A stretch of 64,000 nucleotides of DNA from NCBI RefSeq assembly GCF_020172665.1, contig NZ_CP083985.1, forward strand, positions 103,418-167,417, in the 5' to 3' direction. Origin of the DNA: [Mycobacterium] zoologicum (lineage in GTDB: Bacteria; Actinomycetota; Actinomycetes; Mycobacteriales; Mycobacteriaceae). The notes under the pieces are model-generated. The model did not search any database and had not been told where the DNA came from. It saw nothing but the letters and a program-made list of their open reading frames with translations. Made by a program: the position numbers and the translations under genes. Below are positions 10,393 to 18,924 of the stretch, piece by piece; the first letter of the stretch is position 1; every line of letters starts with the position of its first letter.

Positions 10393-10498
10393 TGTTCCTC
10401 CCGATGCCTCATAGACGATGAGCCGACGGCGCTGGCAGCTTCGCCGACGATCCTAAACCCGAACCGGCATTCGCGTCACTTCACTGCACGTTTACCGG

Positions 10499-13400
10499 CT
10501 AATCCTGCTCGAAATCGCGCATCATCGACGTCGGGACACCCACCAACACGCCTTCTACCTGCGAATCGTCGACCAGCAGGCCGCGGCCGGCGGGCAGCTC
10601 CTGAGCCCGCACCAGCCGGTTGACCTTGTTCTGCGGATCGTTGTCCATGAACAGGAACGGCGACTTGGCGGTGCGCTGCGTCTTGACCCAGGGGTCCATC
10701 TCCAGCTGGGCGAAGTTGGAGGAGTTGCGGGTGGTGAACACGTGCAACCCGATCTGGCGGCCCCGTTCCATCAGCTTCCACAGCGCCGCGCCCACCGGTG
10801 GCTTGGCCGGATGGATCTGCGCGGGGCGCAGGTCCTGCACGTCGTCGATCAGCACGAAGTGCCGCGGGCCCTCCCAGGGCCGCAGTGCCCGCAGTTCCTC
10901 CTGGCTCAGGCCCTTGGCGGGCAGTCGCGGGATCAGGACCTGCTGGGCCAGTGCGGTCAGCACCTCGTCGATCTCGTCCTGGTCGTAGGCGTAGGCGTTG
11001 ACGTAGCCGGGCCCCTGAAGGTCGCGCAGCGGCCCGGTCTTGGGGTCGATGATGGTGATCTGGGCTTCGTCGCGGCCGAACCGTGCCATCACGGATTCGC
11101 CGATGGCGGCCAGGGTGGCGCTCTTACCGCACAGCGCGCGGCCCAGGATCATCATCCCCGGGTGCTCGGACAAGATCAGCGGCACCGGCAGCAGATCGTG
11201 CTGCTCGCCGATCGCGAACGCGATCGACGGCACGGATCGGGCCGGCGGGCGTTCGGCGAGGTCGTAGGCGATGACGTCGGTCAGCGCGACCGCGGACGGC
11301 AGCCGCTTGAGGGTGGCGTGCTTGGTCACCCCGGCGACTTCGGCCACGCGGGCGCCGAGGTCGCGCGTTCCGATTCGGGTGCCGTCGGCGGCGGCCAGTT
11401 CCGGCACACCGATGAGCATCTCGTGCAGCGATTCGGTCAGGCCGAAACCGGGCCGGTTCACCGTGCGCTTCGCGGCGTCGCGGGCGTCGACCGAGGCGGT
11501 GCCCATCTCGTTCTCACCCGGGTTCTGCAGACGCAGCTGGATGCGGACGTCGGAGTTCTGCAGCAGCGTCTGGCGCTGACCGTGAATCCAGCCCGACGCA
11601 CTGGTCATCAGGTGGACGCCGTACTCCGGCCCGACACCGCTGAGCGCGATGATCCGATCTCCCAACATGGTGTCGGTGTTGTAGAGGTCGGAGAAGTCGT
11701 CGATGACCAGGAAGACGTCGCCGTAGGGATCGCCCGGATCGGTGCCGGCCAGCGTGTCGGTGCCGGAACCGAAGCGCCGCTCCCGGAATTCGTTGATGTC
11801 GATCTTGTCCCGCCGGAAGGTGTCCTGGCGGGCGCTGACCAGTGCGGCCATGGTCGCCACGGTGCGCTCGACGCCCTCACGGTCGGCCGGCGAGACGATG
11901 TCGGCCACGTGCGGCAGGTTCTCGGCGTAGCCCAGCGTGGCGCCGCCGACGCAGAAGAAGGTCAGCCGCGCCGGGGAGTACATCAGCGCCGCCGAGCACA
12001 TCAGCGTCATCAGCGTCGTCGTCTTGCCGCGGCTCTTGGCCCCGACCACCATGATGTTGCTGCGCAGCACGTCGACGCAGTGCACCAACTGCTGGGCATC
12101 CTCGGGGATGTCCTTGACGGCCAGCGGCCACACCAGCCCCGAGTTGCGCCCGTAGTCGACGTCCCACGGCTTGCCCCGGTACAGCGCGACCAGCGCGTCG
12201 ACCGGCTCGGAGATCTCCAGCGGCGGCAACCACGGCAGGTGCGGGGCCCGGCGGTCCGCGGCGATCAGCGACTCGCGCAGGACGTCGACGATCTTCTTCT
12301 TCTTGAACCCGTCGTCGTGCAGGAGGAACTCGTCGGGCTCGGTGTCGGTCGCCGACATATCCTGCAGCGCCTGGGCATCCGCGTCGTCCAGCGGCTGGAA
12401 CTGCCAGGTGTAGAGCCGGGGCTTGGTCAGCGTCATGTCCAGGGTCTTGCCGGTGGACACCTTGCGCTTGGGCACCACGAACGGCGCCGACAGGTAGAAG
12501 CAGCGGAACGGGTCCAGATCGCGCGGGCCGACCTTGAGCAGCCCGAAGCCGTTCTCCTTCGACGGCAGGTGATAGGCGGCATCGGAGCCGATGACCTCCC
12601 GGCTGTCGTCTCCGGATTCGGCACGCAGCGCGACGCGGAAGGCGATGTTGGACTTGACCTTCTGCAGCGACGACAGGTCCAGGCGCTGGCCGCCGAGCAT
12701 GAAGAAGACGTTGGCGCCGCGGCCCTCCTGGCCGATGTGGATGATCAACTCGATCCACTTGCCGTGGTTGGCGAACAGCTCCAGGTACTCGTCGATCACA
12801 ACCAGCAGGATCGGCACCGGCTCCAGATCGCGGCCGGCCAGCCGGATCTCCTCGTAGTCGTTCGCGTCGCGGGCGCCGACGGAGTTGAACAGCCGGTAGC
12901 GCCGGGCGATCTCACCGTCGATCGCGCGCCGCATCCGTTCGGCCAGGTGACGGTCGTCCTTGCCGAGGTTGGACAGCGCCGCCGACACGTGCGGTATGCC
13001 GAGGATGTCCTGGGCCGCGGACTCGAACTTCATGTCGACGAAGATCACGTTGAAGGTCTCCGGCGAGTGGGTCAGCGCGATCCCGTAGACCAGCGAAAGG
13101 AAGAACTCCGACTTGCCCGAACCGCTGGTGCCGACCACCACCGAGTGAAAGCCGAAGCCGCCGAAGTCTTTTGCGCGCAGGACCACGTTCTGCAGCTCGC
13201 CGTTGGGCTTGGCGCCGACCGGGATCTCGGCCCACCGCTCGTCGCCGCGACTGCGTCGCTCGGCCCACAGCCGGTCCACGTTCAGCTCGCGGGCGTCGTC
13301 GATTCCCAACGCGCGCAACAGTTCCAGGGCGCCGCTGCCGGCGTCGGCGACATCGACGCTGGCCGTGGGCGACCAGCGCGCCATGGCCCGCGCATAGCGG

Positions 13401-14704
13401 TAGGCCCGTGGCACCGAAAGTTGATCGGCGTGGGCGAAGAACTTGCCGCCGACGCGCAGCATGGGCCGCTGCGCCGGGACGGCCCGCCCGTCCCGGCGGT
13501 GGGTGGGGGCCGGTTCGTCGGTTTGGTTGTGGCGGGCGGGCTGGTCGATGACCTCGAAGATCTCCTCGCGTGCGAAACCCACGCCCGCGCCGAGCCGGGA
13601 CGCCACCCGCAGCACCGTGATGCCGTCCTTGCCGACGCGGCCGACCACGCTCTCCCACGCCTCGGGACTGCCGGTGTTGTCGTCGACGATCACCCAGTGC
13701 GGCCCCAGCTCGTTGCCGTCGGCGCCGGTCTCCAGCGCCGATCCCATGGTGGTGGGACTCGGCGCCGACGGCGGCCGCCACGCACCGCGCTTGCCCTTCA
13801 TGTGCAGGTCCGCGCCGAGCGTCGACTCCAACTCGGTGGGGCTGGTGAACACCAGCCGGCGCCATCCGCAGGCGTCGAACAGTTCGTCATGCTGGTTGTG
13901 CGGCAGCCACACCATCCAGGACCACAGCTCGGGGTGGCGGGTCACCACCATCAACTTGAGATCGAGCGGATTGTGGAAGACCGCCAGCCCGGCCAGCACC
14001 GAGCGCAGCAGGGAGCGAACCTGGTCGAGGTCCTCGCCGACGAAGCTGAAGCCCGGGCGCGAACGCAGGTTGACCACCTTGGCGATGTCGCGGATCTTGC
14101 GCTGCTCGAGGATGAAGTCCCGCAGCGCCTGGCCGGTGACCGGCTCCAGCTCCTCGTCGATGGGGATCTCCGGCCACTGCACCGACAGCACCGAATCCGG
14201 GGCGTGCTGCACCCCGACACCCACCCGGGCGTCCAGGAAATCCGGGTCCGAGCGGCGGCGCTCCCACATCTGCGGCCCGCCGATGACCGCGCCCAGGCCC
14301 TGCGGATTGGAGTGCACCTGATCCTGGGCCTGGCGCTGGGCGCAGACCGCCTTCTGGATCTCGTCGCGCTCACCGTCGAGCGAACGCAGGTAGCTGCGCC
14401 GGTTCTTCTCCTGCTCGCCCCAGCTGATCTTGCGGGCGCGGCCGAAGCGGCCGGAGAACATCAGCATGCCCAGCCCGGCCATGCCCATCATCGGGAACAT
14501 GCCCGACCCCAGGCTGCGTACCCCGGAGACGTAGAGCATGACGATGGTGCCGATCAGCGCGACCAGCAGCGCCGGTAGGCCGATCATCACCCACAGGTTG
14601 CGCGGCTCGCGTTCGGGCAGGGCGTCAGGGGCCCGGGGCGCGACACGCACCGGCTTGGGCTCGGGAACCTGAAGGCGTACGGGAACAAACGCGCGCTTGG
14701 ACAT
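10499..14704 (-). CDS. eccC2: EccC2, FtsK/SpoIIIE-type motor ATPase of ESX-2
   Basis: Motor of the secretion channel and receptor for secretion signals. The 1401-residue single polypeptide has two membrane helices (about 36-60 and 68-84) and three FtsK-type ATPase domains. Walker A motifs are GTSGSGKS (525-532), GAKSRGKT (888-895) and GRALCGKS (1188-1195); Walker B acids are at 638-639 and 1002-1003 and in the VLIDD of domain 3. It is unsplit, as in ESX-2, -3 and -5. The ATG at 14704 lies 4 bp after the eccB stop; the longer reading frame upstream runs inside eccB and is not used. Confidence 0.96.
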   Translation of the reverse strand: MSKRAFVPVRLQVPEPKPVRVAPRAPDALPEREPRNLWVMIGLPALLVALIGTIVMLYVSGVRSLGSGMFPMMGMAGLGMLMFSGRFGRARKISWGEQEKNRRSYLRSLDGERDEIQKAVCAQRQAQDQVHSNPQGLGAVIGGPQMWERRRSDPDFLDARVGVGVQHAPDSVLSVQWPEIPIDEELEPVTGQALRDFILEQRKIRDIAKVVNLRSRPGFSFVGEDLDQVRSLLRSVLAGLAVFHNPLDLKLMVVTRHPELWSWMVWLPHNQHDELFDACGWRRLVFTSPTELESTLGADLHMKGKRGAWRPPSAPSPTTMGSALETGADGNELGPHWVIVDDNTGSPEAWESVVGRVGKDGITVLRVASRLGAGVGFAREEIFEVIDQPARHNQTDEPAPTHRRDGRAVPAQRPMLRVGGKFFAHADQLSVPRAYRYARAMARWSPTASVDVADAGSGALELLRALGIDDARELNVDRLWAERRSRGDERWAEIPVGAKPNGELQNVVLRAKDFGGFGFHSVVVGTSGSGKSEFFLSLVYGIALTHSPETFNVIFVDMKFESAAQDILGIPHVSAALSNLGKDDRHLAERMRRAIDGEIARRYRLFNSVGARDANDYEEIRLAGRDLEPVPILLVVIDEYLELFANHGKWIELIIHIGQEGRGANVFFMLGGQRLDLSSLQKVKSNIAFRVALRAESGDDSREVIGSDAAYHLPSKENGFGLLKVGPRDLDPFRCFYLSAPFVVPKRKVSTGKTLDMTLTKPRLYTWQFQPLDDADAQALQDMSATDTEPDEFLLHDDGFKKKKIVDVLRESLIAADRRAPHLPWLPPLEISEPVDALVALYRGKPWDVDYGRNSGLVWPLAVKDIPEDAQQLVHCVDVLRSNIMVVGAKSRGKTTTLMTLMCSAALMYSPARLTFFCVGGATLGYAENLPHVADIVSPADREGVERTVATMAALVSARQDTFRRDKIDINEFRERRFGSGTDTLAGTDPGDPYGDVFLVIDDFSDLYNTDTMLGDRIIALSGVGPEYGVHLMTSASGWIHGQRQTLLQNSDVRIQLRLQNPGENEMGTASVDARDAAKRTVNRPGFGLTESLHEMLIGVPELAAADGTRIGTRDLGARVAEVAGVTKHATLKRLPSAVALTDVIAYDLAERPPARSVPSIAFAIGEQHDLLPVPLILSEHPGMMILGRALCGKSATLAAIGESVMARFGRDEAQITIIDPKTGPLRDLQGPGYVNAYAYDQDEIDEVLTALAQQVLIPRLPAKGLSQEELRALRPWEGPRHFVLIDDVQDLRPAQIHPAKPPVGAALWKLMERGRQIGLHVFTTRNSSNFAQLEMDPWVKTQRTAKSPFLFMDNDPQNKVNRLVRAQELPAGRGLLVDDSQVEGVLVGVPTSMMRDFEQD

Positions 14705-14708
14705 CGCC

Positions 14709-16208
14709 TCAGTGCCCTCCCGGAATGGCCAATTGGTTTTGCGGCACCACCGGCTGCACCGCGCCGGCGGAGGCCACGGTGTCGCGGGCCAGCAGTGCGG
14801 CGTGGCGAGACAGTTCCGGGCCGGCCGCGAACGTCCGCAGCAGCGGCCACGGCGCCTGTTGCGCCGAGCCGGGGTCCAGGCCGAGGCCCTGCAGGGTTTC
14901 GGTCTCGGCGGCGATTCCGAACCGGACACCGCTGGGTGACACCCAGAACAGGGTCTCGCGGGAGTCCGAGTCGAGCAGCTCACTGGTCGAGGTGACGAAG
15001 TTGGTGGCCCCGGGCTGCACCAGCACCTGGTTGGCCACCACCGAGGTGGGTCCGCGGTCATCGCGCACCAGTTTGACGATCCGGTTGTCCAAGCCCGGCG
15101 AGACCGGCAGGCCGCGGCCGTTGTACAGCGTGATCCGGGCCTGCCGGTCACCGGCGGCCTTCTCCCACCCCACGCACGTCGTCGGTTCGGCGGCGGTGTC
15201 GACGAACCTCAGCCGGCTGTTCGGGTAGTACTCCACCGGCAGCGTGCCCACTTCCGGGATGTTGACCAGCTTGTCGGGGCTGACCACCAGGGGAGCGACC
15301 GAACCGAACGAGTTCGCGCTGCGGATCAGGTCGGCCACGAAGCTGGTGATCTTCTGGACCCCGTCGGGCACCAGCACGTAGAACTGGGAGCCGCCGCCGG
15401 CGGTCCGGGTCTCCAGCACCGCTCCCACCGCCGATCCGGGCACCCACTGCGACGGCGCTCCGGCCAGTGGAATCAGTGGTACCCGCAGCGGCTCGGTGCT
15501 GGGCAGGGCGTCGTAGAGCGCGCGGGACATCTCCACCGGGACCGTGGTTCCCGGGTCGATGCCCAGGCTCAGGGTGATCGCCCGATCGGACGGGTCCACC
15601 TGGGAGCGTTTGCCGCCCCAGATCACGTAGGTACCACCCTGGAAGCGGGTGAGCACGGCGGCGTCGGCCGCCAGCGGTGCGGCACGGCCGGCGCCGGTCA
15701 GCGGTCCCGCGATCGCGGTCACCAGGGGCGGCTCGGCCCGGCGCGGGGAACCCGCGGTGTCGCAGACGGCCCACGCCGACGGGGCGCCGGTGTCGGCGAC
15801 CAGTGCCGCCGGGGCTCCGGGGATGCCGATCATCGGGCCGGTGGGGTATTTGGCGATCTCGGCGGGTTTGACCCAGGTGGGTACTTCGGAGTGGCCCACC
15901 GCCAGCCGGGCCGAGGTGATGTTCAGCGCGGGGTACAGGCGCCCGTCGATGCGCGCGTAGATGGCTCCGGAGTCACGGTCACCGACGATCGCCGACGTCC
16001 GCACGATTCCGGCCGGGCGCAGCACGTTCAGCAGCAGCATCCAGCCCATGCCGATGAAGATCAGCACCACCGACAGCACGATCGCGGCGGTCTGCTTGCG
16101 GTCGTCGTGCTTCATCCGCACGGAGAACTTGGTGGTGGCAGCGCGCAGCCGTCGGTTGTAGAACAGGTGGCCCGAGTTCTGGTCCCGGCTCGACAGACTC
16201 AGCGGCAT
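14709..16208 (-). CDS. eccB2: EccB2, ESX-2 membrane and periplasmic component
   Basis: Single-pass membrane protein whose large periplasmic domain caps the ESX channel. The 499 residues have a cytosolic N-terminus, one membrane helix at about 41-62 and a periplasmic domain with two cysteines (C149 and C345) positioned for the disulphide known in EccB. AAGGAG precedes the ATG. It is the first gene of the locus, so the operon promoter should lie between 16209 and about 16490, although I see no convincing -10/-35 pair there. Confidence 0.95.
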   Translation of the reverse strand: MPLSLSSRDQNSGHLFYNRRLRAATTKFSVRMKHDDRKQTAAIVLSVVLIFIGMGWMLLLNVLRPAGIVRTSAIVGDRDSGAIYARIDGRLYPALNITSARLAVGHSEVPTWVKPAEIAKYPTGPMIGIPGAPAALVADTGAPSAWAVCDTAGSPRRAEPPLVTAIAGPLTGAGRAAPLAADAAVLTRFQGGTYVIWGGKRSQVDPSDRAITLSLGIDPGTTVPVEMSRALYDALPSTEPLRVPLIPLAGAPSQWVPGSAVGAVLETRTAGGGSQFYVLVPDGVQKITSFVADLIRSANSFGSVAPLVVSPDKLVNIPEVGTLPVEYYPNSRLRFVDTAAEPTTCVGWEKAAGDRQARITLYNGRGLPVSPGLDNRIVKLVRDDRGPTSVVANQVLVQPGATNFVTSTSELLDSDSRETLFWVSPSGVRFGIAAETETLQGLGLDPGSAQQAPWPLLRTFAAGPELSRHAALLARDTVASAGAVQPVVPQNQLAIPGGH

Positions 16209-16494
16209 GCTGTGTTACTCCTTCGACCCTGCGGTCACATGCTTCACGCGCACCGCGACGACGATACTGGCCGCAGCCTGCGGGAACCAGTCGCTGCCGC
16301 AGACGCGATCGCGCCGAAGGGCGTAGCTTTTGCGCTATGGCCGATGCGCGGGGAGCTTTCGCGGATGCGGCGCGGGCGCGTGAAGCGGTGCTGGCGCAAC
16401 AAGTCGCGGGAGATCCACACGATCGTCTCCGACGCGGCGGCAATTGAAGATTTTCCCCGCAATATCACGGCACCTATGGAGGAGCTTGATCGTC

Positions 16495-16821
16495 GTGGCC
16501 GGTCTAAGAACGATTGCACGCCGCACCGCGTTTTTCGCCCTCGGTCTCGTGACCGGGATTGGATTGTTCCTGTTTGCAAGTCTGATACTTGCCGTGCTGG
16601 GGTATGGCGGCGGATACGCGTTATATAACGGGTACTTCCTGTCTGTCGCGCTTTGGGGAATCGCAGCCGTCGCAGCTTACTTCGTGACGAAATCCTGGGA
16701 ACCGGGAAAGCGGCTCAACCTTGGGCTATTCATGGTCGGCGTGGTGATTCTCGCGTTGATAGGCGGCCTCAGCACCTTATTTACCACGCCCCAGTACCTG
16801 ATGTTTCCAGGGGGCCGGTGA
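16495..16821 (+). CDS. Small membrane protein, three predicted helices
   Basis: Unrecognised 108-residue protein. It begins with a basic segment (VAGLRTIARR) followed by three hydrophobic segments of about 20 residues, with polar breaks around KSWEPGKR. I chose the GTG at 16495 because GGAGGAG lies 10 bp upstream; a TTG at 16444 would give 125 residues. The gene is visibly A+T-richer than its surroundings. It is divergent from the ESX locus. Function unknown. Confidence 0.6.
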   Translation: MAGLRTIARRTAFFALGLVTGIGLFLFASLILAVLGYGGGYALYNGYFLSVALWGIAAVAAYFVTKSWEPGKRLNLGLFMVGVVILALIGGLSTLFTTPQYLMFPGGR

Positions 16822-16912
16822 GGGCCGGCGGTCGGTTGACGTCGGTCGAGCCGCCCGGCTAACTTGGTGGCGCCGCGGATCAACCGAGGTCATCACAGAC
16901 AGGAGCCGACTC

Positions 16913-16999
16913 ATGTCGCCAACAGACCTGGGCGTCATCACATCCATTGCGTGCGTCGTGATGCTCACCTTGGCGCTGTTCCTGTCGACCAGCTCCTAG
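16913..16999 (+). CDS. 28-residue single-helix membrane peptide
   Basis: The ATG at 16913 opens a 28-codon frame ending in TAG at 16999. It has AGGAG eight bases upstream, the best ribosome-binding site on this strand for kilobases. The product has a polar start (MSPTDLG), one hydrophobic helix of about 20 residues and a short Ser/Thr tail, a typical small membrane protein. It lies 91 bp after the preceding membrane-protein gene and just before a convergent terminator. No family is recognised. Confidence 0.5.
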   Translation: MSPTDLGVITSIACVVMLTLALFLSTSS

Positions 17000-17001
17000 C
17001 C

Positions 17002-17028
17002 GAACCGCACCCTCAGGGGTGCAGGTTC
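17002..17028. terminator. Bidirectional hairpin between convergent genes
   Basis: GCACCC at 17007-17012 pairs with GGGTGC at 17017-17022 around a 4-nt loop, and the outer GAACC/GGTTC extend the stem with a one-base bulge. It sits between the end of the small peptide gene and the DUF1906 stop codon, where two opposing transcripts end. Confidence 0.5.
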
Positions 17029-17816
17029 CACTGCCCGCAGTCATGGGCCATGACGTCGTTGACGTCGACTTCGATTCCACCGACCACCGGACCCGGGCTC
17101 GATGCGGTGCTCACGATCCGCTGGAAGAGCACGGCCGCGGGGTCGCGCTTACCGTTCGACCAGGATCGGGTCTGCCAGGCCCACCGGTGTCCCGGCGTGC
17201 TGGAGCTGCCGATCACAGCGTCGGCGGCAGCCCACTGGCAAGCGTTGACGCCACCGTAGACGCCGGTGCGTTGCACGCCCAGAACCGAATTGATTCCCCG
17301 AAACCATTGCAGCGCAACATTGTTCCAGGTCTCGCGGTTGATGTCGTCGTCGACACTGAAGAAGATCGGTGCGTTGCGTGCGCCACCGGCCGCGGTGTGC
17401 AGCTGCCAGGCGGTGTGCGCGTCGCTGACGCCGCCGGCGAACCCGCGGGTGAAGTCCGACGGGGCCGTCCCGCCCGGCTTGCCGAACTGGTAATTACTGA
17501 CGATCACCAGGCCCGCGGCGGTCAGCGACTCGGCGTAGGGCCGGGTGATCGGCTTGGCGCCGAAGCTGGACCCGGGCCGCGACGTCGACACGTAGTTGAT
17601 GACCCCGGAGTAGCCGGCGGCGCGGATGTCCTGGGCCGGGATCTGGCGCATGGCGTAGTCGATCAACATGTGTCCGGTGCCCGCGGCGACGGGCGCGCCG
17701 GCCCCCGCCGCTGCCACGCCCAGACCGGCCATCGCCGTCGCCGCCGAGGCGTATCGGAGCACGTCACGGCGGGAGAGATGGTTCCGGGAGGGGGAGGTTC
17801 GTGGCGAATCGGACAC
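17013..17816 (-). CDS. Tat-exported DUF1906 (glycoside-hydrolase-like) protein
   Basis: Family of Rv2525c, a Tat-secreted protein with a TIM-barrel glycoside-hydrolase-like fold linked to the mycobacterial envelope. From the GTG at 17816 (GGGGG upstream) the product has 267 residues: a twin-arginine signal (SRRDVLRY, then an Ala-rich core) and the DUF1906 domain with its 'IFFSVDDDIN' and 'GVYGG' segments. A longer in-frame start would put extra residues before the Tat motif and cross the promoter. A second member lies at 23093. Substrate unknown. Confidence 0.85.
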   Translation of the reverse strand: MSDSPRTSPSRNHLSRRDVLRYASAATAMAGLGVAAAGAGAPVAAGTGHMLIDYAMRQIPAQDIRAAGYSGVINYVSTSRPGSSFGAKPITRPYAESLTAAGLVIVSNYQFGKPGGTAPSDFTRGFAGGVSDAHTAWQLHTAAGGARNAPIFFSVDDDINRETWNNVALQWFRGINSVLGVQRTGVYGGVNACQWAAADAVIGSSSTPGHRWAWQTRSWSNGKRDPAAVLFQRIVSTASSPGPVVGGIEVDVNDVMAHDCGQWNLHP

Positions 17817-17826
17817 GCCCCCGATG

Positions 17827-17848
17827 TTAACAATGTGACTGTTGTTAA
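17827..17848. promoter_or_regulatory. Inverted repeat TTAACAA-N8-TTGTTAA
   Basis: Perfect 7-bp arms at 17827-17833 and 17842-17848, in the A+T-rich gap between the DUF1906 gene and the divergent CruF-like gene. The position and symmetry suit an operator controlling one or both promoters. No dedicated regulator gene is adjacent. Confidence 0.5.
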
Positions 17849-17892
17849 TAGGGTTGCCCGCGCCGCGGATCGGCGGTCTCGTTTCCGTAAAC

Positions 17893-18837
17893 ATGGTCGT
17901 TCTGTCCGGTGATGAAGTCGGCGACAGCTACGCTGCGACGGTGTCGACGCCGGTGAGCAGCGCATCGCCGACGGCTCCGCGCGGGGCCGGGTTGGTGATC
18001 ACCTGCTGGTGCGTCCTGGCGGTCTGGCTGGTGGCGACGGTGGGCAATGCCGTGAGCGCCGGATCGTCGAGAGCCGCTGACGCCGAAGCGATCTGGGGTG
18101 CGGCGCTGCTGGTGTTCGTGGTCCTTCATACGTTCACCCTTTATCGACCCGCCGGTGTCATCGCCTACTTCGCGATCGCGGTGACGGTGGGGTTCGGCCT
18201 CGAGGCGTGCAGTGTGGCGACCGGCTTCCCATTCGGCTTCTACACCCATCACATGGCAGGTCCCCGTGCGCTCGGCATCCCGTTCCCGGTGGTGGCGGCC
18301 TGGGTGATGATCGCCTGGGTGGCGTGGATTCTGGCGCGGGTGATCGTGGGCGAGTGCCGGAGCCGGCGCCTGGCCGTGCTGGGGACGCCGGTGGTCGCCA
18401 CCCTGATCGCCGGCGGCTACGACCTGGTGATCGACCCGTTCGGGGCCTATGTGCGGCAGGTGTTCTCCTACCGGTCACCGAGTGGGGTGTTGGGTGTGCC
18501 GCTGAGCAACTACGTCGGCTGGCTGATCACGGGGTGGGTGCTGTTCCAGACGTTCGCGTTGATCGAGCGGCGGTGGCGACGCGAACCCACCGCGTCCACC
18601 CGATCGGCGCTGTTGATGCCGGCCGTCGTCTGGTTCGGCCTGGGCCTCCAGGTGAACCTCGGGCTGCTGCTGGTCGACGATGCCGCCACCACGACCATCG
18701 CGGGCAGGGCCGTCGCGCTGAAGGACGTCTATGAGACCTGCGTCGAGATGACCTGGTTCATGATGGGCCTGGTGGTGGTCATCGCCGTGGTGCGGCTGTT
18801 CTCGACGGAGACGCCGGGGCCCGACGGCACTCAGTGA
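17893..18837 (+). CDS. CruF-like carotenoid biosynthesis membrane protein
   Basis: Polytopic membrane protein of the carotenoid biosynthesis (DUF422, CruF/CrtF-hydratase-like) family, whose characterised members hydrate the ends of acyclic carotenoids. It has about seven hydrophobic segments and the family motifs 'FGLEACSVATGFPFGFYTH' and 'AGGYDLVIDP'. The start is uncertain: ATG 17893 gives 314 residues, GTG 17941 about 298; neither has a clear ribosome-binding site. No other carotenoid gene is in the window, so the actual substrate is open. Confidence 0.72.
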   Translation: MVVLSGDEVGDSYAATVSTPVSSASPTAPRGAGLVITCWCVLAVWLVATVGNAVSAGSSRAADAEAIWGAALLVFVVLHTFTLYRPAGVIAYFAIAVTVGFGLEACSVATGFPFGFYTHHMAGPRALGIPFPVVAAWVMIAWVAWILARVIVGECRSRRLAVLGTPVVATLIAGGYDLVIDPFGAYVRQVFSYRSPSGVLGVPLSNYVGWLITGWVLFQTFALIERRWRREPTASTRSALLMPAVVWFGLGLQVNLGLLLVDDAATTTIAGRAVALKDVYETCVEMTWFMMGLVVVIAVVRLFSTETPGPDGTQ

Positions 18838-18853
18838 TCGGTCGCCCGCACCC

Positions 18854-18883
18854 TTGACCTAAGTCAAACGATTGACTTAAATG
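18854..18883 (+). promoter_or_regulatory. Promoter with embedded perfect palindrome upstream of the thioesterase run
   Basis: TAAGTCAA (18860-18867), spacer ACGA and TTGACTTA (18872-18879) form a perfect 20-bp inverted repeat. It occupies the spacer of a possible promoter TTGACC (18854-18859), N17, TTAAAT. Repression by a dimeric regulator bound here is the natural reading. The gene run at 18925-28502 would be the target. Confidence 0.6.
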
Positions 18884-18924
18884 GGTCACGCTGCCGGCTC
18901 CCCGGTGGTCAGCCGAGGAGGTTC

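Noticed and set aside
10742..14578. A very long open frame antisense to eccC (1278 codons), and similar ones antisense to mycP/eccD
   Set aside because: They have Arg/Gly/His/Gln-rich, low-complexity translations typical of the antisense frame of high-G+C genes, and the real genes on the other strand carry clear domains.
16337..16447. A 36-codon plus-strand frame (ATG at 16337)
   Set aside because: No ribosome-binding site, Ala/Arg-rich composition and no recognisable domain; chance is more likely.
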